Notes: generated by a model from the sequence alone, not told the origin. DNA of 64,000 nucleotides from Aculops lycopersici (GCA_015350385.1 WNKI01000005.1:245888-309887), one strand, 5' to 3'; positions 1 through 10,607 are shown, counted from the first letter of the stretch. Translations and numbers: made by a program.

Positions 1-1358
1 TCTGCTTGCTGTTGTTGTGGTGGTTGCTGATCGTGCTGACGAAGCTTGGACAAGCTTTCCGTCAGCTCATTCTTTCGTTTCGTCAATCGCTGGAGCTCAT
101 TGTCAATCTCACATTCTTGTTGTCGAAGAGCCAATACATATCTAATAGCAGATTTGATGATGTTGATATGTGAAGTCTTCTTGTCCACGCATTCCGACAC
201 TGGCAATTCTGCTTTCAATAACTCGAAACAATGGCGAAGATGCGCTCGACGATTCTTTTCCAAGGTCTTATGCAATTCCCGGTGACGCGAGTAGGACGAC
301 GACGAGGAGGTGGGCGATGATGCTTGGAACGCCATTAGTCCACCGGTTTGTGCTGATGGCGACACCGAATTGAGTATCATCGGTTGAACTCTGGCCATAA
401 AAAATGGCGGACCGGAGTTTGGCGAGACACTTAACTGGTGGTTGTCGCCGCTGGCAAAGGAGTTCGCCGTCAGATTGAATGTCTGGCCATCATGACAGCT
501 AATTGTTGTTGTTCTATGGGGTAGGCCATTTGATAGCGAGAAATGGCGAGAATCGAAACTTGTATTGGCAGCGTGTATTACGTGACCTGCACGTATGCTA
601 CCATCTGAAGGCGCCGACGAGCTCGCCATCGTTGAGTTAGTTGTCATCGTAACTAACTGAGGGCCGGCTGAGGTTGCGGCAATGTAGCGGGTTGCATGCA
701 CCGGGTTGGGTTGAATATTTTCAAATTTTAGGTGGGTGATGTTGTTGTAATTATTATTATTGTTGTTGTTGTTGATGATATTTACACCATTATTTTGTTT
801 GCCTGTAGAAGCAGACAGCGGTGATTGGTGATTAAAATCATTATCGCCCATCAATATTTCGCCACAAGACGATGACGACTCCGAGGACGACGACAACGAT
901 GGCCCTTTCGAACAAAGAAGTGCCGTCGATGCAAACGATGACAGAGGCGAGCCAGTTGTAAATGATGACGACAGACTAGCCGCTTGATGGCTTGCATTCG
1001 ACATCAATGGAATAGGAACACCTTGAATCTGTTTGCCTGGTGTTCCTCCAATGCTAAAATTAGGGCTGTTATGGCCCATGGGCCGAGTTGAGGCTGGTAA
1101 CGACATGGCCAGCATTGTGTTGGCTGCATCATTCTTACTTGACCGCCGGCGAGACGGCTTCTGTATGGGTACCAACTGTTTATATGACGTTTGTTGGTGG
1201 TGAAAATTTGGCAACTGGCGTTGGTGGTGTTGGGATGAAGCCTGTTGTTGTTGTTGTTGTTGATGATGGTGATGCTGTTGCTGCTGACCTGTGGGATTAA
1301 TTGATGAATCCAAATAATCCAGGTATTTAGCTGCCTCGAGTAAAGTGGTAAGACTCAT
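1..1358 (-). CDS. Mnt: Mnt-type Max-binding bHLHZip repressor (partial, C-terminus beyond window)
   Basis: Open without a stop from the ATG at 1358 to the window edge (about 452 codons), so the C-terminus is missing. Residues 1-16 begin MSLTTLLEAAKYLDYL, which matches the Sin3-interaction (SID) helix of Mnt/Mad proteins. A long low-complexity middle follows (His/Gln runs, Asn runs, Ser-rich). From about residue 358 comes a basic helix-loop-helix with HKTLEKNRRAHLRHCFELLK, the Max-network signature, then a leucine-zipper start. Family knowledge: Mnt dimerises with Max at E-boxes and recruits Sin3/HDAC to repress Myc targets in the nucleus. SID and bHLHZip at opposite ends of a long protein fit Mnt better than the short Mad/Mxd proteins. 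No intron is needed over 1.36 kb. A good donor (GTAAGT, about 1938 on the minus strand) and an acceptor near 1409 upstream of the ATG suggest a 5'UTR intron, which is inference. Confidence 0.9.
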   Translation of the reverse strand, partial: MSLTTLLEAAKYLDYLDSSINPTGQQQQHHHHQQQQQQQASSQHHQRQLPNFHHQQTSYKQLVPIQKPSRRRSSKNDAANTMLAMSLPASTRPMGHNSPNFSIGGTPGKQIQGVPIPLMSNASHQAASLSSSFTTGSPLSSFASTALLCSKGPSLSSSSESSSSCGEILMGDNDFNHQSPLSASTGKQNNGVNIINNNNNNNNYNNITHLKFENIQPNPVHATRYIAATSAGPQLVTMTTNSTMASSSAPSDGSIRAGHVIHAANTSFDSRHFSLSNGLPHRTTTISCHDGQTFNLTANSFASGDNHQLSVSPNSGPPFFMARVQPMILNSVSPSAQTGGLMAFQASSPTSSSSSYSRHRELHKTLEKNRRAHLRHCFELLKAELPVSECVDKKTSHINIIKSAIRYVLALRQQECEIDNELQRLTKRKNELTESLSKLRQHDQQPPQQQQA

Positions 1359-3924
1359 GGTGATGAGAGTTTCTTAGTTTGTTTATTTGTTTCCTTCTTT
1401 CTTTGTATCTGTTGCTAATGAGTAGTTTTGAATTTGACGGTTTCGCTCCGATGCAATATCAATATATCTTGCATAAATATATTCCATTAACCAACCAATA
1501 ATATGGGATAAGATGAGATGAGAATAGTCAGTCAGTCTATCGGTTGGTTGGTTGTCTGTTTACATTTGCTTGTCAGGTTATTTGGTACCACTGAATGAAT
1601 AGCTGACGTACGGATGTGTATTTGAGGAGGCTTACAAAGATGGTGTAGTATTTGTGTGTGTCTGAGATGTGTAGTTAGTGTGAAACTACTTGGCCACCAT
1701 ATCAGTGCTTAGGGCTGTCTATTAGACGTTCTCGTGCTTATACTGTGTGAGTCGAGTTTTAATGGTTATGATGGTGGTGGTTTGATGTATGCGACGTTGA
1801 CTTCTTGTGTAGAGAGCTGATTCTGCCTCTTGATAATAGAATTGTAATAGCAACTCGTGGGCTCAAGTTTGGGGGGTGATTCTGCAGAATATACAAGATC
1901 TAATACTAGAAAAGCTCTCGTTGATATAGTACACTTACCATATGTGCAGTGGTAGTAGGTTAGTTAAAAAATTAATTCTTTGTCATACGTACAATTTAAT
2001 ATTAGAAGTAACAATATTGATGATGAAAATTAACCATCGTATGCCTGCAAGTACAGTACAGTATAGTGTGAATATGACAGCGGCCAGTGGTTGTTGCTGT
2101 TGCTACTAATACTACTACCACTACTACTGTTCCTGCTCCTGCTTCAGTTCTTTGGTAATTGCCCCTACGCCACAGGGAGAGAGAGCGCGAGAGTTTTTTT
2201 ACACAAAAGACTTGTATGGGCAATACATACTTGTAGGGCGCGCAGACTGCTTCTGCTGCGGCAAACAGGCAAAGCGGCGAGATGGGCGGCCGCCGATGGC
2301 AGCCAGTTTTCGGGCTCGCAGCAGGGCAATGCGAAAAGCAATTGAAACAGCAGCAGCAGAAGCAACTTCACAAGCAAACTACTGGAGGAGCGACAACAAC
2401 AACAACAACAGCAGCAACAAAAACAACTTCAACTCTCGCACAAGAACAACGTCACTTTGCGGGATTTCGGTCAACATCGAACTTTCAAGCCCAATGAGCG
2501 AGCGAGTAAGCAAGCAATTGAACGAACCACATGAGACACACATGGTTACAGACGCACAAGTTCGCTGACGCACGCACCTGCAGTTGGCAACGGAAGTGTG
2601 AGCCGCACAGACAAACAGGCGAGCAAATGGTTTTGTTGACGCCAACTGCACGCTTTGCCTAGCACCCAGGTCCCCTTCGGTCGCTCGGCCCCCGCGCACG
2701 CTGCTCAACCCGAGCGATGCCCGAGAACAACAACAACAACAACAACAACTACTACTACTACTACGACGACGACGACGAATAAAACAACAGCAATTGCAAC
2801 CACGAAGGCAGAGTCGTCTATTCTTTGGGAGCTTCTAGTGCGTGCAGTGATGAACACAAAGATTCGCCTCACTTTGGGTCGCTGCCGCCGCCTTCGCCGG
2901 TGCCATTGAGTCTCCATCCTCTCCTGTCTCTTTCGGGCGAGAATATTTGGAGCATACAAACCAACGAGCAAGGGATGAGCGCATCATCTCGACCATCGGA
3001 TTGGAAATGACCATTTGCCAAAAGATGTGGCTGCGATTAATGAATGGGTATAAAGAAAGTGTTTGAAGAGGAGATGGAGAGAGACTTCTCTAAATAACTA
3101 TCGTGTATGAGACGACTGCATGCCCCGCCATTCAAAGGCTACCAAAAGGCTTAGTTCCCAATCGACTACAACATCAGTAGCAGCTTCAGCCGACCACTCT
3201 GATCAAACTCACAACTTGTTATCGTTAAACTGGACAAGGAAGATATAATCGTGATTGGCAGGATAGAGCCGGTTTACAGTTTAACTATGATATAAGATTC
3301 GCTGAGCAATTATCGACAGCCAGAGAGACGTAATTTGCCTGAACTGCCCGCCAGGCTTTTGAGTCATCCTGATAACGATTGTGAACATCCCAAATTATGA
3401 CGTAAAAATCATCTCGACTTCGGATGTTGTTTGTAATTTTGGAGTAATTGGGCGAGGAGGAATGCAGCTCATGGTTCAACTGTGCGGACGCGAGCGAGTC
3501 TTATGACGAAAATTACGTGATTGGATGACGCAATTAAAACGCTAAGTCAGACATTGTTTAAAACCTGATCAGGTTATTTCATCGGTGAGACTTTGCTCCA
3601 GCGAAGAGAGCTTATAGCAGTCCTCCGATATCGAAGTTGCAAAATTGGAATGTACGACTTCCAATGGATCGTTAAACGCTCTCCAACTTTCTAATCAATT
3701 GCCTCTCGAACATAGAACTTCTATCTTGTCCGAGTTATGATCATTTAATCGCACTTGTTGAGTTTGTCAACTTGTGCAACACGTGCGCTAATGCAAAACA
3801 AACGTGGCTTTGTGCGCTTGTAAACAAAAAGCTCACCGTCTATTTTTCTTGCGGTTGGTTCTAAACTTACTAACATTAATATTTATGCAGCAAATATATT
3901 AGAGAAACAAAAGACGAAACTATT
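1359..3924. other. Divergent intergenic region between Mnt and the CDK10-like kinase
   Basis: No coding region is supported. The Mnt side holds a likely 5'UTR intron (minus-strand donor about 1938, acceptor about 1409). The centre is low-complexity: CAG/AAC trinucleotides around 2350-2430 and a compound AAC-TAC-GAC repeat at 2726-2778. The short open frames here are translations of those repeats. The region probably contains both promoters, since the genes are transcribed away from each other. Confidence 0.6.
2726..2778. repeat. Compound trinucleotide microsatellite (AAC)n(TAC)n(GAC)n
   Basis: Direct reading shows about eight AAC units passing into TAC and then GAC units. It lies in the Mnt/kinase intergenic region and produces runs of Thr or Val in spurious frames on both strands. 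Confidence 0.9.
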
Positions 3925-4968
3925 ATGGGTGATGAGGAAATCGGCTGTGAGTTCAGATTACACAGTCTAACTGACTCACATCCCTACAATCTACCCGATG
4001 AGTTATTCTTCGGACAACTGAAATCTTCAACGGAATATGAGAAGGGACCATTCATAGACGACGGAGCCTATTCTCAAGTCTACCATGCCAAGGACAAGAG
4101 AAATGCAGAGTTTGCGTTGAAGATCTTGAAGCCAACTCGAGGTGGACCAGGTCTCGCGAACGAAGTTTTTCGCGAGATCACCATCCTCAAGAGTCTGGAT
4201 CACGAAAACATCATTAAATTACATGAGTGTATTGTAGGCTCTTTCCCCGATAATCCCTCGCCACGATCAATCTGCCTCGTGCTTGACTACTGCCCGAAGA
4301 ATCTCTCGCAATTCATTGATGAATTCAAGACGATGTGTCCCCATGACCAAGTTAAAAATATCGCCAGACAAGTTTTGAGAGGTCTCGATTATTTGCACAA
4401 AAATTACATCATACACCGTGATATATGCCCCAGAAACATAGTGATCTCAAAGGACAACAAGTGGGTAAAGATAATCGACTTTGGATTGAGCGAGCGGGTC
4501 ATGTATCCCGAAGGGGTTACATCACCAGCCCTAATCAATCGGTGGTATCGAGCGCCAGAGCTCTTGTGGGAGGCCCCTACCTATGATTTTGTGGTTGACA
4601 TTTGGTCTGTCGCTTGTATCATGGTAGAGATGTGTGGAAAGCGACCTTTCCTAGCGGGCACTAGTGATATCCATCAAATGCAAGAAATCATAGCCGTCTT
4701 CGGAACACCAACACCTAAAGTCTGGCCAGACTTTGAGAAGTGTAGGCGAGCGAGGGAATACAAACCACAAGATCTAATTTTACGAAACCTGTGCGATAGT
4801 CTTGACTCCATGAATGCTGTAGGTTTGATAGATCTGCTAGAAATCATGTTTGTTTATGATCCAAAGGTGAGAGCAACTGCTGAAACCTGTGTCAATCATT
4901 GGATGTTCATTCAATCTCCCCTACCTTCGGAATCCATATGCGAGGATCCCGCAAATTCGGGCTTCTAG
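3925..4968 (+). CDS. Divergent CDK10-like protein kinase with altered catalytic loop
   Basis: 347 aa, single exon, ATG at 3925. Best resemblance from memory is CDK10. Shared stretches include QVLRGLDYLHKNYIIHRD (about 149-166), GTSDIHQ (245-251), a GTP..VWP..F segment and YDPKVRAT (311-318). The ATP Lys (K66), the alphaC Glu (E84 in FREI), DFG (185-187), WYRAPE (207-212) and Thr199 in the activation segment are present. Oddities are clear. The glycine loop reads DDGAYSQV, with one of three glycines left. The catalytic loop is HRDICPRN (164-171), so Cys168 replaces the Lys normally two residues after the catalytic Asp of Ser/Thr kinases. The cyclin-binding helix motif is also degenerate. CDK10 with cyclin M phosphorylates ETS2. 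Whether this copy is active is unknown. It may be a diverged intronless paralogue or retrocopy-derived gene rather than the CDK10 orthologue. Confidence 0.8.
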   Translation: MGDEEIGCEFRLHSLTDSHPYNLPDELFFGQLKSSTEYEKGPFIDDGAYSQVYHAKDKRNAEFALKILKPTRGGPGLANEVFREITILKSLDHENIIKLHECIVGSFPDNPSPRSICLVLDYCPKNLSQFIDEFKTMCPHDQVKNIARQVLRGLDYLHKNYIIHRDICPRNIVISKDNKWVKIIDFGLSERVMYPEGVTSPALINRWYRAPELLWEAPTYDFVVDIWSVACIMVEMCGKRPFLAGTSDIHQMQEIIAVFGTPTPKVWPDFEKCRRAREYKPQDLILRNLCDSLDSMNAVGLIDLLEIMFVYDPKVRATAETCVNHWMFIQSPLPSESICEDPANSGF

Positions 4969-5981
4969 TCTCCCAGAGGTAGTCTCATAAATCAACAATA
5001 TCATTGGATATATTGCTAACGATAAGATTTTCAATGTTATAAAGTTTGTAAAATTCGTATAAAGGAGAAAATGGTATTTTGGTGTTTCGTTTTGAATGCC
5101 AAATTCCGTTAATTTTTGTGATGCGAAAAACATTGCGGTTGTTGTCAGTGAATATATTGCATGCCTCTCTCACGCTGCCTGGCACCAGCGATTTAGCAGT
5201 GCCAAAAAATTGCGCGCCCATAAACATTTACCAAATTTGACACCTTTAGCGCTCATGTTAGACCGCTTCAGTCAAGACCAATTTGTTAAGGGTTTTTAAG
5301 CATCATCATCGTACAAATTATATTGTTAAATCATGTCGACTACATTTTACAAGGCGGAAATATCAAACATTATGGACGAAATGCTGAGGATAATCGATCG
5401 TCTCTCTGAATTGAAGGAGATGAGAGAGGAACCCGATACGCTAGAGTGGCCGTCATATTGTGGGTCGCGCGACTGAGATCCTGCAGTAACTTAAGCGGCG
5501 GTTACCATCACTGCAGCCTCTGTAACTGCTACCACCGCACACACAAGTCAAACGAGGTAAGCCAAAGAGACAGACGGACGGACCCAAGCAGAGATTTGAA
5601 ACCACATGCGAACGAGAGAGAGGCAAAAACGCGCGTTTGATGTCGGGCCAGCCGAATGTTCAGTGCAGTTTTAGGGCCACTCCAGTCCACAACTCTCCAG
5701 TTGTGAGCCAGCCACCGGATCGTGGATATATATTTCTATTTGTAACCATATATTTATATAGATTATATAATAGATCATCATAAACAACATAAAATAAATG
5801 TTCACAGGCTAAAATTATACTAATCATCGCAAATGTATATTATTATTTCCACAATCATTTGATTGAACCTACATTGTTCTATTAGATTGACATCTCTTGT
5901 CATAGTTTCATATTAACTCCAACCTATCAAACAACTTGAAGACTGCAACTTTGTCTTGGTTGTCGGAAAGAATTGAAGAGA
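4969..5981. other. Intergenic region between kinase and TAF6, probable TAF6 5'UTR
   Basis: About 1 kb without a supported gene. An ATG at 5334 opens a 47-codon frame starting MSTTFYKAEISNIMDEML and ending near 5477. A consensus donor GAG|GTAAGC lies at about 5557/5558. An acceptor-like GGAAAG sits at about 5970, just before the TAF6 start, so a spliced TAF6 5'UTR carrying a short upstream ORF is plausible. An AATAAA occurs near 5793. Confidence 0.4.
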
Positions 5982-7721
5982 ATGACTTCGACAACAATTG
6001 CAACACCATCACATAATGGTAGTGGCAACAACAATAACAATAATACCAACAACAATTCCTATCCCTCCTCGTCGACCACAACTTCAACCTCTAATCCTAT
6101 TACAATGAATATCATCTCAAATACAGTTTCCCCACCACAATCATTGCCGCAACAGCAGCAACATATATACCAACAACCACCAATATCATCGTCACCCATA
6201 ACAGCAACTCCAACACCCTCAACGACTAACAATAATACTAATAATAATAATAACGATAACAATAGTAATATCTATAATGAAAAAACAGACACCACAACCG
6301 CCACAACTACCACAACCACCACCACCTCCAGAACACCAAGTTCCACCAATTGGTCCCAGTCCAATAATCGATTTAGTATTGGATCGATCAAATTAATGAT
6401 TGAATCGTCAGAGATTGGTCAAATAACTGACGAAGCCGCGCTATTTATGTCTAATTTAGTTACCCAAAAATTAAGAGAAGTTATCAAGCAAGCAGAAAAG
6501 TTTTGCTTTCACTCAAAACGAAGAAAATTACTTACTAAAGATATCGACTATTCTCTCAAGTTGTTGAACATACAACCAATTCTAGGCTTCTATTGCAACG
6601 AACTAATCCCATTCAGATTTGCAACTGGTGGTGGGCATAAGATATTCTATTATGACGATAAAGAGATTGAATTAGCCGATGTAATTGCGCGAGTTAATAT
6701 CCCCAAACTACCACAAGATGTTGCCATTGAATCACATTGGCTAGCAATAGACGGAGTTCAGCCAGCTATACCGGAAAATCCGCCACCCTTAAATAGAGAT
6801 GAGCAAAGATTAGAATGCATTGACCCTCTAGAGTCCCTGAACGATAGGGCATACCACTATGGGGTACGTGGAGATTTTGCTCGAATGCGTGATATTGAAT
6901 TTGGTCCCGACGGTAGGATCCTAAATGATGGCGACTTTGGAAAGAATTTTAAGCCAAATTTGTATGGAAGAGCAAATACAAATGTTCTCAAGAAGCAAGT
7001 CGAAACAGTTCAAATCAAGCAATTAGCTACCCACGAGTTGAGTGTCGAGCAGCAGCTATATTATAAGGAAATAACTGAGGCTTGTGTTGGATCAAACGAA
7101 CAGAAGAGATTGCATGCCCTAAATTCTTTAAGTCATGATCCTGGTTTACATCAGATGTTACCTCGATTGAGTACCTTCATCTCAGAGGGTGTCAAGGTTA
7201 ATGTCGTGCACAATAATCTAGCTCTTCTGATTTATTTGATGCGAATGGTGAAGGCACTACTAGAGAATCAATCCCTCTATTTGGAGAAGTATTTGCACGA
7301 ATTAGTTCCAACAGTAATCACTTGTATAGTTTCAAAACAAATTTGCAATCGCCCAGAGCAAGAGAATCACTATGCCCTAAGAGATTTCACCTGCAAGCTA
7401 CTAGCCAATATTTGCAAAACTTATAATACATCCACTAATTGTTTGCAAACTAGGATAACAAAACTCTTGTGTAAGGCCTTAGACAATCCTAATCTACCCC
7501 TATCAAGTGTCTACGGTTGCATATCAGCTTTATGCGAGTTGGGCCCAGAAGTTCAGCAGACGTTATTAGTAAAACGGCTCAAGATGATACATGACCGTAT
7601 TCGATCCTCAGCATCCGCCTCATCGACTGGTAGTCCAGAGAGACACTCGCCAGCTTCGCCCGAAGGAAAGATTTTAAGTCTTTTGCACAAATTCGAGCTA
7701 CATCTACCGCCAGCCTCTTAG
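5982..7721 (+). CDS. Taf6: Transcription initiation factor TFIID subunit 6 (TAF6)
   Basis: 579 aa from the ATG at 5982; the open frame extends nine bases further only to a TTG. Residues 1-130 are an Asn/Ser/Thr/Pro/Gln-rich tail absent from vertebrate TAF6. A histone fold follows (about 131-202, with KRRKLLTKDIDYSLKLLN), then a FRFATGGG segment and PAIPENPPP. The TAF6 C-terminal HEAT-repeat domain begins at HELSVEQQLYYKEITEACVG and runs through ISEGVKVNVVHNNLALLIYL and LEKYLHELVPTVITCIVS to about 545. TAF6 pairs with TAF9 through the histone fold and nucleates TFIID on core promoters; it also occurs in SAGA in some animals. The protein ends shortly after the HEAT domain, lacking the long Pro/Ser-rich tail of human TAF6 (677 aa). 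Intronless; AATAAA at 7788-7793, 67 bp after the stop. Confidence 0.95.
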   Translation: MTSTTIATPSHNGSGNNNNNNTNNNSYPSSSTTTSTSNPITMNIISNTVSPPQSLPQQQQHIYQQPPISSSPITATPTPSTTNNNTNNNNNDNNSNIYNEKTDTTTATTTTTTTTSRTPSSTNWSQSNNRFSIGSIKLMIESSEIGQITDEAALFMSNLVTQKLREVIKQAEKFCFHSKRRKLLTKDIDYSLKLLNIQPILGFYCNELIPFRFATGGGHKIFYYDDKEIELADVIARVNIPKLPQDVAIESHWLAIDGVQPAIPENPPPLNRDEQRLECIDPLESLNDRAYHYGVRGDFARMRDIEFGPDGRILNDGDFGKNFKPNLYGRANTNVLKKQVETVQIKQLATHELSVEQQLYYKEITEACVGSNEQKRLHALNSLSHDPGLHQMLPRLSTFISEGVKVNVVHNNLALLIYLMRMVKALLENQSLYLEKYLHELVPTVITCIVSKQICNRPEQENHYALRDFTCKLLANICKTYNTSTNCLQTRITKLLCKALDNPNLPLSSVYGCISALCELGPEVQQTLLVKRLKMIHDRIRSSASASSTGSPERHSPASPEGKILSLLHKFELHLPPAS

Positions 7722-7787
7722 ACAGTTCAGGTATATTTCGATAATACCTGGTCTAATCAGGAGTGGGCAAGCTACCCTAAAATTACT

Positions 7788-7793
7788 AATAAA
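7788..7793 (+). terminator. Polyadenylation signal (AATAAA) of TAF6
   Basis: Canonical hexamer 67 bp downstream of the TAF6 stop, in the 255-bp convergent spacer shared with the lysine-rich membrane protein gene. Seen directly; use is inferred. Confidence 0.5.
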
Positions 7794-7976
7794 TTCTTAG
7801 CGAGGAGGCAGACTAGTCCATGACTCATGCGACTATCACACTTCCGTCAAAGTTTGTAGGGACATTATTGGAGACTCTGACCCACAAGTCTCTGATAGCA
7901 TGTTAAGTGTCCTTAGTTAGATAACAGCAGTTGTGTCAGGTAGTTTATTCATCCAGATAAATCTACACCATTTTAT

Positions 7977-10607
7977 CTATCTATCCCATTCACTGGCCAT
8001 CTTTTTCTTCTTCTTCTCCTCGTGGTGCTTCATGTACTTCTTCTTCCATTTGCCCTTATCGTATTTCTTGTACTTCTCGCCTTGATCCTTCATTTTCTTT
8101 GCCCCCTTCACATCCTTAGCTTGCCACTTCTTCATCTTGGCATAGTTATACTTGTCATCATATTTCTTCCACTTCTTCTTGAAATCTTTGTCTCTAAACT
8201 CGTCGAAGTAAGATTTTTTCTGTCCAAATTCCTCTTTGTGGTAGACATTCTTGAATCCCTTCTTCTTGAACCCTTTGTCTTTGTAGAATTTCTTTCCTTT
8301 CTTTCCTCCTTGACCCCCCTTGCCCTTGCTGCTTTTCTTTCCCTTCTTTGCGCCTTTAAACTTCTTCTCCTTGAGATACTTTTTGAGCTCTTTCTTATGC
8401 TTCTTTTTCTTGTAACCACCCTTCTTCATAGCCAAAGTCATCTTCTTCTTATGCTTTGACTTGTGCGCCTTTTTCTTCTTCATTGACTTATGGTGATGCT
8501 CCATACCTGAGGCCGGATATAGCAAAAGTCCCTCCTCAATGGTGATCTGCGAATCAGCCCCAATCTTATCCTTGTCCTTAGCCTTGTGAGTAATATTCTG
8601 ATTAGTGGATTCAGGTTTCAACGGAGCAGGCAGTTGGCTTTGGGTTAAAGCGTCGAGAAGTCGCTGTTGATCCAACAATTCTTGCAAGTTTGCGTCGGCC
8701 GAGGTCAGGTGATAGTAAGCCGGTGAGCCAACATGTTGTCTGTCGGCATCATCAGGCCTTGAGGCTCGTGGTTCATTTGCAAGCGCATCACCCGCCTCTT
8801 GTTGTTGGTGCTCTTTATCATGATTTTGCTGCTCTCCTTGTTTCTCGACCTCATTGCTTGGCGCCTCTTCGTAGTCATCTTCTTCACCTTCGTACTCATC
8901 ACTGTCGTCATCAGATCTCTTGATTGAGGGTGCAGCGGCTTCATATAATCTCTTCCTCCTCTTTCGCTTCTTCCCTGATCGTTGGACAGAGATATTGTTA
9001 TTTTTTGGAGCTAGATCGGTCGCATTAGCTGGACCAATAACTCCAGAGTCAATTGACCATCGCCTCAATCTTATTCTCTGCTTAATGATCGCTTTGCCTG
9101 TAGCGTTCGTCTTATTCTCAGTCTTTACAACATCAACTTTTGAATTAGGGGACTTCTCGGAGGGTTTAGCTACACTTTTACTTTTAATCTTCCTCAGCTC
9201 CCCACCAATCTTGCCATGATTATTTACCGGAAGAAGCAAATTGTGATCAACTTCTAGGTCTAGATTTCGTCGTCTACTTGGCGCCAAAAATCTGGCTATT
9301 TGACTACCTAGAATCTCCGGCCTCCCCTCATCGAGTTTCTTCTTCCTATTCCTCTTGCTCTTTAACCCTTTGATACCTTTCACGAGGGTAGGATCCGCAC
9401 TCGAAAGTGCATCGTCAAATTGAACGGTGCTCTTGTAGTCGAAGGGTTTGTCTTGGCGCGAAGCTATACCTGAACTTGGTTGCGTCATTCTATCGACATC
9501 TTCGTCGATTGCCTTACCAGTTTCGAGAGCCTTAGCCTCATCCTCGGCCGTTGGCTCGGCTTCTGTGGAGTCTTGATGATCTCTGGCCGCCTGTTCATCA
9601 ATAGATTCCGTTGGCGATCTATCTTCGTCCTCTAGAGGCTCGCGATCTTGTTCACCGTCCTCAGCTACATCTGAAATTGGCGCCTCTGTGGTGACATTAG
9701 AATTATCGCCTGACTCCGTTGCTTCCGGTTCGCTTTCAGGCTGGGTTGGCTGGCTAGTCTCTTCAACAAGATGCTGGCCCGATGAGGATGTGTCACTTAT
9801 CGACGACCCGCTAGGCACTCGATCCGTTTGATTCTCTGACTCTGGTTCGTCGCCAGTTTCGCGATTTGACGTTGATGGCGACTCAGTTTCATCCTCTGGG
9901 CTTAAAACTGGTTCCTCCTCGCTAGTTTCCTCGTCTCTATCTCGACTTGTGAGTTGTCTTTGAAGCAGTTCATTGAGTTTTGTTGTCACGCGAGGATCTC
10001 GAACCTGAGGCGCAGTAATAAGACTCGGCGAGCGACCCACAGGTAGATGGTAAGTTTGAGCATACTGTCGCTGACTTGCAAGTTGCTGTTGCAGCAAACG
10101 AGCTTGCTGCTTCTGATGCTCATGATTATTGAGCCTCAATCTTTCTAGTGCAGCTAAAGCATTGGGCGCTCTAAAAGCATAGATGCGATCATGATCGATA
10201 TCATCACTTGGCTCGGGTCCGCCGTTTCGCTGATGGATATCTTGAGACAGTTGACGTCTTCTAGCGGCTATCAGCTGACGCAACAGGTTACTCCTTTGCT
10301 TGATCTCCGCGGGAGGCAAATAAATAGGCGACTGGTTGGTTTCCTCGGAAGGCTGCTGATGGCTTGCCACGAGATGATCGGCGGAAGTAACTACAGAATT
10401 TGAGCTAGCATTTGCTGACTTGTCGCCATGACTCTCGCCACCGATCAGCCGGTTGATACTTAAACCCAAAATTGAGTCCGAGCCGCCGATATTCAACTTG
10501 TAGAGAGCATAGATACTCCACGAGATAATAATAACAATAAATATAACTAGTGTACACTCGGCCCGAATGGTTCGTCTTGCTGCCTTGAACAGTCTAACCT
10601 CAGACAT
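7977..10607 (-). CDS. Single-pass membrane protein with acidic middle and long Lys-rich C-terminal tail
   Basis: 876 aa, ATG at 10607, one exon. A short basic N-terminus (MSEVRLFKAARR) precedes one hydrophobic segment (about 19-39, LVIFIVIIISWSIYALY), with no cleavage site apparent, so type II topology with the bulk outside or luminal is likely. Residues about 220-360 are strongly acidic (Glu/Asp/Ser/Thr). The last about 180 residues are dominated by Lys with Gly, Tyr, Phe, Asp and His (repeated KKG, GKKGKK, KKYDK patterns). GFKNVYHKEEFG, followed by YFDE, recalls His/Lys-rich, Gly-Tyr cuticle-associated proteins of insects that carry a similar NVYHKDEY element. That link is from memory and tentative. 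Charge is bipartite (acid core, basic tail). Divergently transcribed from the MFSD6-like gene about 500 bp away. Function unknown; an extracellular-matrix or cuticle role is inference. Confidence 0.8.
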   Translation of the reverse strand: MSEVRLFKAARRTIRAECTLVIFIVIIISWSIYALYKLNIGGSDSILGLSINRLIGGESHGDKSANASSNSVVTSADHLVASHQQPSEETNQSPIYLPPAEIKQRSNLLRQLIAARRRQLSQDIHQRNGGPEPSDDIDHDRIYAFRAPNALAALERLRLNNHEHQKQQARLLQQQLASQRQYAQTYHLPVGRSPSLITAPQVRDPRVTTKLNELLQRQLTSRDRDEETSEEEPVLSPEDETESPSTSNRETGDEPESENQTDRVPSGSSISDTSSSGQHLVEETSQPTQPESEPEATESGDNSNVTTEAPISDVAEDGEQDREPLEDEDRSPTESIDEQAARDHQDSTEAEPTAEDEAKALETGKAIDEDVDRMTQPSSGIASRQDKPFDYKSTVQFDDALSSADPTLVKGIKGLKSKRNRKKKLDEGRPEILGSQIARFLAPSRRRNLDLEVDHNLLLPVNNHGKIGGELRKIKSKSVAKPSEKSPNSKVDVVKTENKTNATGKAIIKQRIRLRRWSIDSGVIGPANATDLAPKNNNISVQRSGKKRKRRKRLYEAAAPSIKRSDDDSDEYEGEEDDYEEAPSNEVEKQGEQQNHDKEHQQQEAGDALANEPRASRPDDADRQHVGSPAYYHLTSADANLQELLDQQRLLDALTQSQLPAPLKPESTNQNITHKAKDKDKIGADSQITIEEGLLLYPASGMEHHHKSMKKKKAHKSKHKKKMTLAMKKGGYKKKKHKKELKKYLKEKKFKGAKKGKKSSKGKGGQGGKKGKKFYKDKGFKKKGFKNVYHKEEFGQKKSYFDEFRDKDFKKKWKKYDDKYNYAKMKKWQAKDVKGAKKMKDQGEKYKKYDKGKWKKKYMKHHEEKKKKKMASEWDR

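Noticed and set aside
2002..2971. Many overlapping open frames on both strands around the AAC/TAC/GAC repeats
   Set aside because: They are translations of trinucleotide repeats, give homopolymeric Thr, Val, Gln or Leu, and carry no domain.
8022..8459. Hydrophobic 145-codon plus-strand frame that looks like a membrane protein
   Set aside because: It is the antisense shadow of the Lys-rich tail (AAG/AAA read backwards gives CTT/TTT, hence Leu and Phe).
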